DNA from: Pectinophora gossypiella
Lineage: Eukaryota > Arthropoda > Insecta > Lepidoptera > Gelechiidae
Assembly (NCBI RefSeq): GCF_024362695.1
Contig: NC_065425.1
Span: 8,313,001 to 8,377,000 of the forward strand
Length of the DNA: 64,000 bases
Direction: 5' to 3'
Position 1 is the stretch's first letter. Each line of letters opens with the position of its first letter. Positions 14,071 through 24,284 of this stretch are shown here, one piece after another. A program made the translations under genes and the position numbers. Under the pieces are notes generated by a model that made no database searches, was not told where the DNA came from, and was given only the letters and a program-made list of their open reading frames with translations.

Positions 14071-17000
14071 TATGTGTATGTGTGTGTGTGTGTGTCTATG
14101 TTTTGATGGTGAGATTTTTTTTTAATTATTTTTTTTGTTCTTGTTTTGTTTCCAGAGGGACCCGGCATCGAAACAGTGCGTTCCGAAGAAGGGCGAATAC
14201 AACGTGTACTCGACGTTCCAGTCCCACGAGCCGGAGTTCGACTACCTGAAGTCGCTGGAAATCGAAGAGAAGATCAACAAGATACGGTGGCTCAAGAGGA
14301 AGAACCAGGCGCACTTCCTGCTTTCCACTAACGACAAGACTATTAAATTATGGAAGGTCAGTTGTGTAATTTTTTCCTTAAATCATAGTATAATAACATA
14401 ATGACGTCTTATAGTGTGTTATGTAAGTCTAGTCTGTTTGTTAAAATTAAATTAAGTTCCGTGCAGTCTATCTATATTCGATTTGAATTGAAAACCGCGT
14501 AAGCCTCTTTGAAAAATCGCATTCAAGGCGGTAAAAATGACCACATCGAAGCAATTCATCTAAGAAAGCAATATTGCTATTTGACATTTGTTAGAATTGC
14601 ACACTTAATTTTATATCGCAAATTGCTTTCTTAGATGAATTGCTTCGGTCAAAGTACAGAATCTCGCAATCGACACACTAGTTTTAATCTAGGTGAAAAA
14701 TTGTGGTCTAAATTTGTATCTAAGTTATGTCAGGGTTATTACTGAGCCGCCAAAGGCCCCTGACATGGCTCATGTAACAATTACATTCATCAGTAAGTAG
14801 TAACCGGGACCAACGGCTTAACGTGCCGTCCGAAGTACTAATCATCTTACTTTCGGACAATCAGGTGATCAGCCTGTAATGTTCTAACCAAACTAGGGAT
14901 CACAAAGTGACATATCAACAAGAGGGTGAGCCACTGGACCTTACTTAGAAAACTGATGAACTAAAGTATTCCAATAGCAACTTGAGAAAAGCAGATGTCT
15001 TCAGAGTAATTAGCATCGTACACCTGTTTAAATAATTGCAAAGACAATACACTTTTAAGTTTACAAATGGCTACAGAAATTACAGGCAATCGACTTTTGA
15101 TGTTGAATATTAAACATCGCAAATAATACCGACACGAACTGTCATTCAGTTGACGTCACAATATACAAAGGTCATAGACCTCAAATAAAGCACTTTCCTT
15201 AAACATACAAATTACTCTCCGTTTATGATAACATTCCACAGATATAGGACGAAACAGATAATACAAGTAACTATTTTGTGTTTAAAAAGGAGCTAGGTTA
15301 GGTGGCAAGTCGCCCGGTTAATATGTGGCCTACGGGCGAGTTTACACTTTTGATATTTGATGAGGTTTGACCAGTTTACTATGAACGAAGAATGAAGAGG
15401 TAATTTAGTCTTAAAATGTTGTGAATTATATTTTCTAAGTGGGAAAAGGCCATATTACCCCTTCATTCTTCGTTCGGAGTAAAGTGGCCCAGTCTCATCA
15501 AATCATTCAGGCGAGTAGACTATCAAAAAGTATAAAAGTGTAAACTCGCCCGCAGGCCAAACATTCAGTGGGCGACTTGGCAAACTTTTTTTACTTTGAA
15601 TGAGAGATCAATCAAATCAAATCAAATATACTTTATTGCACAGAACTAAAATTTCAACAATCAGACATAACACATGAATACAGTACAATTTGGGCGGCCT
15701 TATTGCTCTAGAGCAATTTCTTCCAGGCAACCAACAAGATAAAGGATTTAATATCAAAACTGATTACAAATAGTCTCTTGATTACTTGTTGCTACTCCCA
15801 CCTCTTTGTTGAACACGAACTTAAGTTTATGCATGCTTAGTAGGTCAATTTGTAAGTTAGTTATTATGTAATGAGACCAAGCAACCAACAGAACTAACCC
15901 ATAATATGATAATACAAGCGATACTCCATTATAAATAGAATGCTTGAATTGGGTACAGTACAACGTGCTACCCTAAATGGGTGTGGTGAGACATTGTGAT
16001 CACAAATCTGTATTGTCGCCTTCCATAGATTGTTAGGTCTATGGAAAACCCGGTGTTATGACTGCGTATTCAAATGTCGTGCGAAACTTTTCCTTGATAA
16101 TGTTTGTCATAAGTAATATTTGTTTCCTTAATATTGTTTTAGTGTATGTTTTTTTTTAATATTTTTATTGTCGCGGAACTGTACGCTGATGAGTGAATGA
16201 GGCGAAGTGCGACAATAAGAATCACCATTAAGGTTAAAGATAATATAAGGCAACTTAACAGACGCAGAATCCGTAATAGCTCTCTTCGGACAACCATACC
16301 ATACATACCTACATCAGTAAGTAGTAACCGGGTCCAACGGCTTAACGTGCCTTCCGAAGCACGGATCGTCTTACTTTCGGACAATCAGGTGATCAGCCTG
16401 TAATGTCCTAACCAAACTAGGGATCACTAAGTGATTTTTGTGATATGTCCCCACCGGGATTCGAACCCGGGACCTTCGGATCGTGAGCCCAACGCTCAAC
16501 CACTGGACCACCATGTTTATATTAATTGATTTTTGATCTTGGGTTTTCTTTTTTTTTTTTTTTTTTTTGTGTATTGATTTCCGTGTGGTTTCTGTCCTGT
16601 GTTGAATGTAATGTACCTGTCTGTCTGTGTCTGTGGTGTCCGGAAGTAATAAATGTGTCTTACTTTCCAACCAACCCACCAACCAATACCAATACCAACC
16701 ACCAATACCAATTACCCAATTGGTAATTACCAGTTACCAATTATTATTTATTTCAATCAATCAGTAATACTTTATTGCACAACGACATATACAATGGACA
16801 TAAACATACGATTAAAAACATAAGTACGATTAAACATACGATTAATAGGCGGCTTATTTAGTAAGATGATCCATGCTTCGGAAGGCACGTTAAGCCGTTG
16901 GTCCCGGTTTAGTTTGGTATTAAACATATTATTTTGTTTTTTTTTTTATTTAGGTGTCAGAGCGGGACAAGCGCGTGACGGGGTACAACACGCGCGAGGA

Positions 17001-20000
17001 GGGCGGGCGGCCGCGGGACCCGGCGCGGATCACGCAGCTGCGGGTGCCGCAGGTGCGGCCCGCCGAGCTCATGGTGGAGGCCAGCCCCAGGTGAGTGCTT
17101 GCTTCATGGCTACAACACGCGGACCTGACGGTCTAAAAAAAAAGAATTATCAAAATCGGTTCATAAACGACGAAGTTATCCGCGACCATATATATATAGT
17201 ATATAATAACCTATAGTATATAATATATATATATATATATTAATATCACACACACACATACACATCATCCGTCCCTTTCCTTTTCAACGGATAAGAAAAT
17301 GACAGGTAGAACTTAAAATAAAATTACATGGCGTCTGCAGGAATTAGCACCACTGTGAGGCTTGACTCTCACTGTGAGGTCGCAGGTTCGAATCCCAACA
17401 CGGGCCTAAACCATTGATTTTTTTAGTTTGATATAGAATTTATGTTTTGTATTCATGACAGGAAGCGGCGGAGGGAAACGTAGACCACGCCGGCGGGGTC
17501 GGTTTTCGCTTCTAAAGCTAGGATCGTCTAAAAAAGTCGTGAAATGTTTAGCCATTCAATTGTATGAACCGAGTGGGTGTTAGTATCAATTCAGTGATCG
17601 TAAAATCAATTAACTTGACCCTTGTTATTACGGGCGCCATATTCTTGATATGACGCGTCCACCGCGTTATTTGTAATAAATAGTGGTGATAAATTCGTAT
17701 ATTGAACGTAAAATATGAGCTTAGCTTTATAGCTTAGTTAAGCTGCTCGTTTGCCAAATAACTAGTATGCGTTTGATTCCCGATCGGGGTAAATAAAGAC
17801 TCGAAATAGACTATAGGGTCTAAAAAGGGGTGTTGAAGTAATTTATACCTGTCGACTACCTGTCCCTTTCTTTTTCGGCGGATAGGAAAATGACAGGTAT
17901 ATCTTAAAATGAAAATTAACCTAACGACATGGCTTATGAACATATGTTATTATAATTTGAAGGACTATTTTAAACATAAAAATAATTACATTTTGTAATA
18001 AGTATAATTTTTAATATACCATTTTTTTTAATATTTGTACGCCTGCATGCAGGCCGAACACATCACAACATTGTTATGTAAATTATTAACCTTTTTGTAT
18101 TTTATGTATTCTCGCAAATAAATTGATTTGATTTAAAATGAGATGGTATCTACAGGAATCAGAGCCAATATTTGTATAAGCTAATATTCATTATCTCCGA
18201 CCCACTTATTCAAACGGTAACTTAATAATATTTTTCAATAACTCTTCTATATTAATTAAATAATCTGAAGTGTTGTGGTGCAATTTCCCCTATGTAGTCA
18301 ATATTTATTATCTAGCCTCTATTTGCATTGATAAGCGCTAATTTCATTATTCATTATGGGGGTGCAGTGTCCCTACTTGAACAGTACTTATTTAGCATAT
18401 ATTGAAATGTATTCATTTTTTATTCCTAATGGGCAATTATTGAGAGATTTCTTATTTCATTGAGAACGGAAGAGGCAAGATGATTGACAATTAATAAGAC
18501 ACGACGAATTTATTAAAAACATACAAGGGAAGCTACAAGGAAAGAGAGGAAGGGGAAGACCAAGAAGAGCTTACATGGAACAGATTAAGGAGAAGGCAAA
18601 TGTCGTGCCTTATAAGGGAAGGAATTGGTCTTTGATAGACAAGAATTTAGAATGCTACACCGTCAAGAGCGTGGCTCTTAAATTAGTGATGATGAATGGG
18701 CAATTAACTTCTTTACTAAATTCTCTTGAGATATTTGTATGCCAGTCCCATGGCAGTGCATACTGATATATGTTTAATGTTACATAATGACTAATAAGAT
18801 GTTATTGACGTATGTACACAAATAAATGATTTTGTATATGTATTTGAAATTATAATGTGGGTAACTTATATAGGCCACAGGTTCGAAACCAAGACATGCC
18901 TAAACCTAAAAATGTTTGGATCATAAATGATTATCACATGGTCAGCGGTGAAGGAAAACATCGTAACAAAACCCACATTCCCGACAAATGCATTTTCGGA
19001 GGTATGTGACCTAAGCTGTATTGGGCTGGTTTCCTCTTCGCTGGTTGGAAGTTCAGACAGGCAGTCGCTTCTGTAAAAAACCGGATCTGTCAAATCGTCA
19101 GGTTAGGTAAGCGGACCCTGTGAAAAACTTGATAATGCTAGGTAGATGATGGTAACTTATATACGTATCTATTTATGGTATAGTAATTAATAGGTTCGAT
19201 AATGGTGTCCTTGTTTACTAATAAAAAAATAAAGTGATTTTTGTGTTATGTCCCTACCGGGATTCGAACCCGGCACCTCCGGATCGTGAGCCCAACGCTC
19301 AACCACTGGACCACGGAGGCCGTTACAGTGTCGTTACACGCCGTCGCTTGTGACAAGACGCGCAAGACACTTTTTTAAAGAGATTGGTTGTCATTTTGTT
19401 ACAACAACACACATAGACCTCGGTCTATGGTTTGAGTTATCTTTTAAGCTAATTTTTGACCTGTTGTCCTTCACAGACGGATATTCGCGAACGCGCACAC
19501 ATACCACATAAACTCGATCTCGCTTAACTCCGACCAGGAGACGTACCTGTCCGCGGACGACCTCCGCATCAACCTGTGGCATCTCGAGATCACGGACCAG
19601 AGCTTCAACATCGTCGATATCAAACCCGCCAATATGGAGGAGCTCACTGAGGTAACGCTTTCTTATTTTCTTCACTTCTTCTTCTATCGTGTGGGTTATG
19701 AGGTGGATGACCAACCTCATCGACCCTGGTGTCAGGGTTATTATTGAGCCGCCAAAGCCGCCTGACACGTACTTACATCAGTAATTCGTAACTGGGACCA
19801 ACGGCTTAACGTGCCTTTTCTTCACTTTTCCCGCGCTTTTTTGTCTATCGCTTTTTTTAAGCTTTATTGGGCGGAAGGCAAGAGGGTAACCATTGCCCTA
19901 TTTTTCCTTAAAAAGTAGCATGGTGCTACACCGACAAGAGCGTGGCTCTTAAATAAGTGATGATGAGGCTTCATTTACTTATGACAGGTTCGCATTTGAC

Positions 20001-23000
20001 CAAAATCTCACCTGTAGCCGTAGCATGGAGCTCACATATCGCGTTTTTTCTTTTGGCAAATGGCATTAACTACTTGGCCGGACTAATGAGCGCTGAGGGA
20101 TCTCTACCAGTACAAAATTTAAGACAACAGGCCTAAGCGTCCCCTGTTGGGCGCGAACCTCGGCTCAGGGCGTCGTCTGAGGGGATAATATTTGAAAGAA
20201 TTAATCGTTGAATGAGAGGGAAACCGCATATCGCGTGCGATGCCATATACCAACTAACGTTATTGGTTTCCGTGCTTCAGCTACAGATGATATATTTCAT
20301 TATAGCTTCATTAATTTGCCAATATAACAGAAATATTGTATACAGTCAAGTTGCGAAAGAGACATCAGGGATATGTACAGTCATGAGCAATATAATGTAC
20401 CCACTTTAAGACTCTGTCGCACTAACATATTTGACATTTAGTGAGACTTACAGTCCAATTTGTCAAAAAAGTTAATGTGACATGGTACCAAAGTGTATAC
20501 ATATTAATGCTCGTGACCGTATATGCCTGTCAGCGGTCGTAATCAGGCTATTTTGTAAGATTTGAGCTAATTTACAATATTGAATTTCAGGTTATAACCG
20601 CAGCGGAGTTCCACCCGACTGAATGCAATCTCTTTGTATATTCTAGTAGTAAGGGTAAGTCAAACATTATTTATAATTCAGCATTGGGGATGTGATTCTC
20701 GCCTGAAATCCGAATTGGCGCCCGAAGGACGTAATATACGATCCTGACGACCCGATTACTCTTAACTATAGAGGCCAATCAGCTTGCGACAACAAACACT
20801 TCAGAATCCCGATACCGACTCCGCCGGCGTGGTCGACTATTTCTCTCATTCAGCGCATATCGCTATCGACCCACTAGGTTCATATATAGGCTGATCGAGG
20901 CCTATGCTCCGCAGTGGGACGTATATAAGCTCGTCTATAATGGTCGAGCCAGAACATACGACTATAATCTAATTGGGGTAGTCAGAGGTACACTTTGAAA
21001 CCATGTCACATTAAGTTTTTTGACAAATTTAAACCGTAAGTCTCGTTAAATGTCAAATATGATAGTGCGACAGGGTTCTAAAGTGGGTACATGATATTGC
21101 TCATGACAGTACATCCATCGCAAGATGAACGCAAGTACCCACACCTCACAGAGTTTCTGTTAGACCAACGTGATAGGTATTGCCGTCTATAACGGTCGAG
21201 TTGAGTTAGTGAAAACTGCACTTAAGATAATAACTCATTGGTGCAAGTCCAGTACATATGTTTTAGTATTATTTTTATTTAAAATCCAAATATACAATTA
21301 CATGAAATTCACACATTGCGATACTGAAACCCTTGGAAAGTTTAAAGTGTATCAAGTTCATCTTTAGCAATAATAGTCTTCAATAACACTTGGTACAAAT
21401 TCAAATTCAAAAATATCTTTATTCAATAGGTAACATAGTTACACTTTGAATCGTCAATTTTACATAACGAACGTCTCATCCGCCTAAAACTACTGCAGCT
21501 TCTCACAACGTGTATAGCCGGGGAAAAGAAGCTGCAAGAAAAACCTCGGCACAGGGCCCTAGACGTTCTTTAAAATAAATAAATAAATAAAATATTTTTA
21601 TGGGTAATCTGATGCAGTTGTAATAACAATTCAACATAAAAAGGGAGGCTAGTAATTAATAATTGTTAAACAACAGGCATTGGCGAGTGTAAGCGAGATG
21701 TTAGATTAGGTAGCTTTGCAATGACGCGGTACAGTGAATGCAGTCGCCTGTCATTTACATTTACATTAAACATTTGCGACAAGAATAACACCCACCATCG
21801 TTTTTAGTACAATCAAATAGACGTTGCATTTGTTCGAGCCGGCTCTTTGAGTCGTTTCTCTAAGTGGGTGGTGAGTGACTTGTGGTGGTTGCAGGCACGA
21901 TCCGCCTGTGCGACATGCGCGCGGCCGCGCTGTGCGACCGGCACGCCAAGCTGTTCGAGGAGCCCGAGGACCCGCATGCGCGCTCCTTCTTCTCCGAGAT
22001 CATCTCCTCCATCTCAGACGTCAAACTCTCCAACTCGGGCAGGTGGGTACATGCCCCGGAATAGAAAGAAAGAAAATCATTTATTTTAGAAATAAGTAGG
22101 TGGTACACAGAATAGAATAGTGAACAAAATACAGAATTAAACGTTATCTCTAAAAAGGGACGTCAGCTCAGCAAGAATACAAGAAAGAGATTGGAAAAGA
22201 AAGGATCCATGAAAAATTAAGTCATTATCTCCCTAGCATTATCGCGTTTTCACAGGGTCCGCTTATCTGATCTGAAGATTTGACAGGTCCGGTTTTTTAC
22301 AGAAGCGACTGCCTGTCTGACCTTCCAACCCGCGAAGGGAAAACCAGCCCAATAGAGGTTAGGTCACATATCTTCGAAAATGTATTTCTCAGGAGTGTGG
22401 GTTTCCTCACGATGTTTTTCTTCACCACCGAGCTCGTGCTGAACATTTATGATCCAAAAAATTCGACAATCACTGGTTTAGGCCTGTGCTGGATTCGAAC
22501 CTGCGATTTCAAAGTGAGGGGCAAGCGTTCTACAAACTGGGCTACCATGGCTCTCATGGAAAAATATTATCAGTCACATACTTTTGCGATGGAAAATTCC
22601 AAATCAAATCAAAATCTTTATTTGTTATTACAGTCTCTGTATTCACCGTGTCCACTTTATATCAACTCAGAATCATGGTCTGAATCATCCCCCTCAGTAT
22701 TCGTTACGATGTCACTAACACCTTGAATATTAACGTATCGTACCGTACAAACCCTTCTGACTGCACGGAACACTTATCTGATTTTGTCCTTTTCAGATAC
22801 ATGATGTCGCGAGATTACCTAGGTTTAAAAGTGTGGGATCTCCGCATGGAGACGAAGCCAGTAGAGACATATCCCGTGCATGAGTACCTGCGCTCGAAGC
22901 TGTGCTCGCTGTATGAGAACGACTGCATCTTCGACAAGTTCGAGTGCTGCTGGAGCGGGGACGACCAGCGCCTCATGACGGGTTCCTACAACGGATTTTT

Positions 23001-24284
23001 CAGGTACATATTGGTGCTGATTCAAATTCAAATTCAAAAATATCTTTATTCAGTAGGTAACATAGTTACACTATAAATCGTCAATTTTTACATAACGAAC
23101 GTCTCATCCGCCTAAAACTACTGGATTCCTGTAGACACCAAATCATTTTAAGTCATACCTGTCATTTTCTTATCCGCCGAAAAGGAAATCAGTCGATATT
23201 AGGTCGCACGATTATTTTCCATCTAACAATATATATAATATAGGCTCGGCGTTTGACCACAATCTCACCTGATGGTAAATGACGATGTGGTCAAACGCGA
23301 GTCTATATTACTTAAAAAATACTTCCCCACTGGGATTCGAATCCGGGACCTCCGGATCGTGAGCCCAACGCTCAACCACTGGACCATGGAGGCTGTCATC
23401 ATTGATATACAATTACCGTACAATAAACATCATTGGACATTGAACATCAACGTTCAAAAAGTGGGACAAAAATTGGAGCACAAATAGCGATGCGTGGTCT
23501 GAATGTCTGTAAACGACCGAATGGATTTGTATAACCCAACCGTGTTACGAAGAACCACGCGTTTGATAGCTTTTAAACTATTGCTGTCTTTCTATTACAA
23601 TAAGTGCAAGAAAGATATAGAGCTAGTTTTAGTCCTGTCAAATGAAGTTAAAATTAAGCTTGTGGTTGCCCGAATCGGCACCATTATTTGCCTTTGTTTA
23701 CTGGAAGGAGCATCGGTACCACGACTGATGATGTATATCGTGGTGTGCAGGCTGTTCGAGCGCGGCGTGGGCGGCGCGCGGCGCGGCGAGCTGACGCTGG
23801 AGGCGGCGCGGGACGCCGCCGCGCGCCCAAGGCAGCCGCTGCGCCCGCGCAGGGTCGCCGCCACCGCCAAGAGGAAGAAGGTACGCCACGCACCTAATGT
23901 AACCGGCAGGGGCTTTTATTATCATCTGTCAATATCCTACAAGTAAACCTAGTTCTATAAATAGTATTATTCCTTATTCTATGCTACCGACACCCCGCGC
24001 ACGACACTACAACCCATGAATCGTCTACATCTACGCCCGCAGTCCCTAGTGAGAAGGGCCTAAATAAATTATCGACACCTTTGATTAGCGAGTGCACAAC
24101 TCTACCAATGATGATCATATTTAATTATTTACCAGAAAATAAATTTGTCAATCCACAGGACGAAATAAGCGTGGACTGTTTGGACTTCAACAAGAAGATC
24201 CTGCATACAGCGTGGCACCCTCACGAGAGCATCATCGCAGTAGCGGCCACCAACAACCTGTTCATCTTCCAAGATAAGTTCTAG
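4477..24284 (+). CDS. tws: PP2A regulatory subunit B (PR55/B, twins), 9 exons, 5' end missing
   Basis: Spliced gene: 4477-4631, 14156-14356, 16954-17090, 19477-19651, 20591-20654, 21895-22042, 22797-23003, 23751-23880, 24159-24284. All junctions are GT-AG and the phases join into one frame of 446 residues ending in TAG, against about 447 for the human subunit. The product is the seven-bladed WD40 B subunit that directs the PP2A core (scaffold A and catalytic C) to substrates, for example in mitotic exit. Recognisable stretches are WCFSQVKG, VEFNHDGELLATGDKGGRVV, EYNVYSTFQSHEPEFDYLKS, LRINLWHLEIT, SFFSEIISSISDVK and the C-terminal NNLFIFQDKF. The first exon shown starts with the last two bases of a split glycine codon, so the initiator and a few residues lie in an upstream exon I could not find. 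The 9.5-kb intron after the first exon shown is full of repeats. Two exons are extremely GC-rich. Family assignment is very secure. Confidence 0.97.
4668..5008 (+). mobile_element. SINE type 2, full-length
   Basis: Head GTGGTAGCCCAGCTGGTAAG (A box) and CAGGTTTGAATCCAGC (B box). Body with AAGCATTTTCGGAGGTATG and TTCCCTTCGCGGGTTGGAAG; tail GATGACGATGATGA. Starts 37 bp past PP2A-B exon a. Confidence 0.8.
5721..5862. mobile_element. Mariner-like MITE A, copy 1
   Basis: About 142 bp, a long imperfect palindrome with ends CAGTCATGAGCA and CGGTCACGAGCA and a TA-rich target. Family core: TTTGACATTTAGTGAGACTT. Non-coding; frames through it are noise. Confidence 0.85.
5870..6785. other. PP2A-B intron, no gene
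   Basis: Fragments of MITE D at 5883-5910 and 6620-6665, and a mariner-like end (GGCCACCCTGTATA) near 6551-6565. Otherwise unassigned. Confidence 0.5.
6789..6932. mobile_element. MITE A, copy 2
   Basis: Full-length, flanked by TA on both sides (GTGTA left, TACG right), supporting a Tc1/mariner-type TA duplication. Confidence 0.85.
7030..7142. repeat. Palindromic repeat
   Basis: GTTTAACC...CCAGACACAAT at the left is matched inverted by ATTGTGTCTGG...GGTTAAAC at the right, with a 9-bp loop at the centre. Confidence 0.65.
7575..7950 (+). mobile_element. LINE ORF2 fragment split by MITE D2
   Basis: 7575-7617 reads RGRGRPGRAWIK and 7877-7945 reads KKTNVVSYKEVKELAFDRQE, the two halves of one family stretch (compare 18540-18710). 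Confidence 0.7.
7618..7876. mobile_element. MITE D2, copy inside a LINE fragment
   Basis: Contains CGAAACGTCAAAACGAAAGT and CTGTGACGTCATCAATAAAA. It separates two parts of one LINE reading frame. Other copies: 29066-29325, and 37050-37243 with 37910-37958. Confidence 0.7.
8008..8158. mobile_element. MITE A, copy 3
   Basis: Full-length but diverged ends (CAGCCATCACATTAGC). Confidence 0.75.
8383..8526. mobile_element. MITE A, copy 4
   Basis: Full-length, diverged; about 220 bp from copy 3 in the same orientation. Confidence 0.75.
8870..9190 (+). mobile_element. SINE type 1, near full-length
   Basis: A box TGGTCCAGTAGTTGAGCG and B box GGGTTCGAATCCCGG, then the standard body and a tail ending CACGACAGAAGAAGAAG. 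Confidence 0.8.
9800..10570 (+). repeat. Direct repeat of about 165 bp
   Basis: 9805-9975 and 10410-10575 share CACCAGCGGCTGAGCTAGGT, TACTTTAGTCTTCAATCGTA and GTGTCTGTGTAAAACGAGGT. A reverse relative is at 46395-46475. Confidence 0.7.
10160..10320 (-). mobile_element. LINE ORF2 C-terminal fragment
   Basis: Reverse frame with KRGRGRPRITFMKQIKEKV, a stop, then VVSYREVKVLA and LLHRQERSS. Confidence 0.7.
11132..11257. mobile_element. MITE A, copy 5 (short internal deletion)
   Basis: TA-flanked copy that has lost about 16 bp after GAGCATT. Confidence 0.8.
11260..12120. other. PP2A-B intron, no gene
   Basis: A LINE 3' fragment near 11340-11390 (AACTACTTGGCCGGAC) and a MITE B end near 11483-11505. 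The rest is unassigned. Confidence 0.45.
12270..12650 (+). repeat. GC-rich repeat unit, two copies
   Basis: Units at 12275-12375 and 12560-12630 share TATCTGTTCGTA.TGCC and TGCCTACTTTATTGGCG.GCG. A third, expanded unit is at 13640-13900. The sequence after each (TTCTATGCAGCT..AA.CACAATATGG) is also shared. Confidence 0.7.
12717..12940 (+). mobile_element. SINE type 1, 3'-truncated
   Basis: Head TGGTCCAGTGGTTGAGCG and body; ends around CCGTTACATGAAT. Confidence 0.75.
13640..13900 (+). repeat. Third unit with a GCCGCGCC expansion
   Basis: Same unit with about 100 bp of GCCGCGCCGCC and GCGGAGCGGGGC repeats inserted (13690-13790). Confidence 0.7.
13935..14035. mobile_element. MITE B half copy
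   Basis: One arm only (GCGACGGAAAATTCCAC to ATGTCACTAACACC), running directly into the (TA)n microsatellite before PP2A-B exon b. Other halves: 5013-5103, 22565-22726 (with an insertion of LINE-tail-like sequence), 34120-34214, 35915-35974. Confidence 0.75.
14032..14096. repeat. (TA)n(TG)n microsatellite
   Basis: About 18 TA units then TG units, directly after a MITE B half and 60 bp before PP2A-B exon b. Other simple repeats: (TA)n 17222-17251, (AC)n 39937-39962, (GA)n 46527-46551. Confidence 0.9.
14156..14356 (+). CDS. tws: PP2A-B exon b
   Basis: Acceptor TTTCCAG ends at 14155 and donor GTCAGT starts at 14357. It encodes RDPASKQCVPKKGEYNVYS through LLSTNDKTIKLWK, blades 1-2 of the propeller, phase 0 at both ends. 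A (TA)n(TG)n microsatellite ends about 60 bp upstream of the acceptor. Confidence 0.97.
14548..14650. mobile_element. Short foldback MITE
   Basis: Inverted arms CGAAGCAATTCATCTAAGAA and GCTTTCTTAGATGAATTGC. A related diverged copy is near 28360-28460. Confidence 0.7.
14735..14945 (-). mobile_element. SINE type 1, head lost
   Basis: Reverse-strand body (GGTGATCAGCCTGTAATG) and tail; the tRNA-like region is mostly missing. Confidence 0.75.
15295..15592. mobile_element. Foldback MITE (about 300 bp)
   Basis: Imperfect inverted arms: GGCAAGTCGCCC, GGGCGAGTTTACACTTTT and GAACGAAGAATGAAG on the left, each present in reverse on the right. Lies in the PP2A-B intron between exons b and c. Confidence 0.75.
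15605..15745 (-). repeat. LINE 3' tail ending in TTTGATT
   Basis: AAATCAAATATACTTTATTG followed by CAATTTGGGCGGCCTTATTG. Near-identical to 59183-59310; weaker relatives at 16752-16860 and 56035-56075. Confidence 0.75.
16312..16515 (-). mobile_element. SINE type 1
   Basis: Reverse copy with an intact B box (CGGGATTCGAACCCGG on +) and head. A poly-T run follows at 16548-16568. Confidence 0.8.
16954..17090 (+). CDS. tws: PP2A-B exon c (GC-rich)
   Basis: Acceptor TTTATTTAG ends at 16953 and donor GTGAGT starts at 17091. It encodes VSERDKRVTGYN through LMVEASP plus AG of the next arginine. Of 45 full codons only TCA lacks G or C at the third position, unlike exon e. The middle (TREEGGRPRDPARITQ) is less conserved than its surroundings and fits a surface loop. 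Confidence 0.96.
18540..18710 (+). mobile_element. LINE ORF2 C-terminal fragment
   Basis: Frame with KRGRGRPRRAYMEQIKEKAN, VVPYKGRNWSLIDKN, then the tail GCGTGGCTCTTAAATTAGTG followed by GATGATGA. Confidence 0.75.
18869..19150 (+). mobile_element. SINE type 2, head truncated
   Basis: Begins at the B box (ACAGGTTCGAAACC) and continues through the body to TAATGCTAGGTAGATGATG. Confidence 0.75.
19477..19651 (+). CDS. tws: PP2A-B exon d
   Basis: Acceptor CTTCACAG ends at 19476 and donor GTAACG starts at 19652. It encodes RRIFANAHTYHINSISLNSD through IVDIKPANMEELTE, one of the most conserved parts of the family. Confidence 0.97.
20378..20519. mobile_element. MITE A, copy 6
   Basis: Full-length, flanked by TA, 71 bp before PP2A-B exon e. 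Confidence 0.85.
20591..20654 (+). CDS. tws: PP2A-B exon e (64 nt)
   Basis: Acceptor TGAATTTCAG ends at 20590 and donor GTAAGT starts at 20655. It encodes VITAAEFHPTECNLFVYSSS, then K and one base of a glycine codon. It was placed by family match and phase. Codon use is AT-leaning, in contrast to exons c and h. Confidence 0.96.
20698..20880 (+). mobile_element. Jockey-type LINE tail, decayed
   Basis: Matches 63715-63895 (CGCCCGAAGGACGTAATATA, CCGCCGGCGTGGTCGA) with frameshifts. A 3' UTR piece lies on the - strand at 20110-20205, and another + fragment at 10975-11120. Confidence 0.75.
20988..21109. mobile_element. MITE A, copy 7 (one end lost)
   Basis: Lacks the GGTCACGAGCATT end; begins at ACACTTTGAAACCATG. 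Confidence 0.75.
21895..22042 (+). CDS. tws: PP2A-B exon f
   Basis: Acceptor GGTTGCAG ends at 21894 and donor GTGGGT starts at 22043. It encodes TIRLCDMRAAALCDRHAKLF through ISSISDVKLSNSG plus AG of a split arginine. Confidence 0.97.
22225..22556 (-). mobile_element. SINE type 2, reverse copy
   Basis: Complete, from tail to head (CTGGGCTACCATGGC on +). The open frame through it has no coding meaning. Confidence 0.8.
22797..23003 (+). CDS. tws: PP2A-B exon g
   Basis: Acceptor CCTTTTCAG ends at 22796 and donor GTACAT starts at 23004. It encodes YMMSRDYLGLKVWDLRMETK through CIFDKFECCW and MTGSYNGFF, with split arginines at both ends. A LINE tail starts about 20 bp past the donor. Confidence 0.97.
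23751..23880 (+). CDS. tws: PP2A-B exon h (GC-rich, divergent)
   Basis: Acceptor GGTGTGCAG ends at 23750 and donor GTACGC starts at 23881. It encodes LFERGVGGARRGELTLEAAR and ends KRKK, in frame with both neighbours. Family members keep an Asp-Arg-Asn run and an LEASRD...LKPRKV pattern here. This exon has shifted to Ala, Arg, Gly and Pro, codons made only of G and C. The frame and the KRKK end argue for a real exon. Confidence 0.94.
24159..24284 (+). CDS. tws: PP2A-B last exon i
   Basis: Acceptor ATCCACAG ends at 24158. It encodes DEISVDCLDFNKKILHTAWH through AATNNLFIFQDKF and stops at TAG 24282-24284, the normal family end. The 3' UTR follows; a canonical AATAAA occurs at 25764-25769, but I cannot say whether it is used. 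Confidence 0.97.
   Translation, partial: DEISVDCLDFNKKILHTAWHPHESIIAVAATNNLFIFQDKF

Noticed and set aside
16866..17216. 116-residue open frame over PP2A-B exon c
   Set aside because: Wrong frame relative to the conserved protein; it translates the exon as an Ala/Gly/Arg-rich shadow.
22280..22726. 148-residue + strand open frame
   Set aside because: Runs through a reversed SINE type 2 and a MITE B half; the same peptide pieces recur wherever these repeats do.
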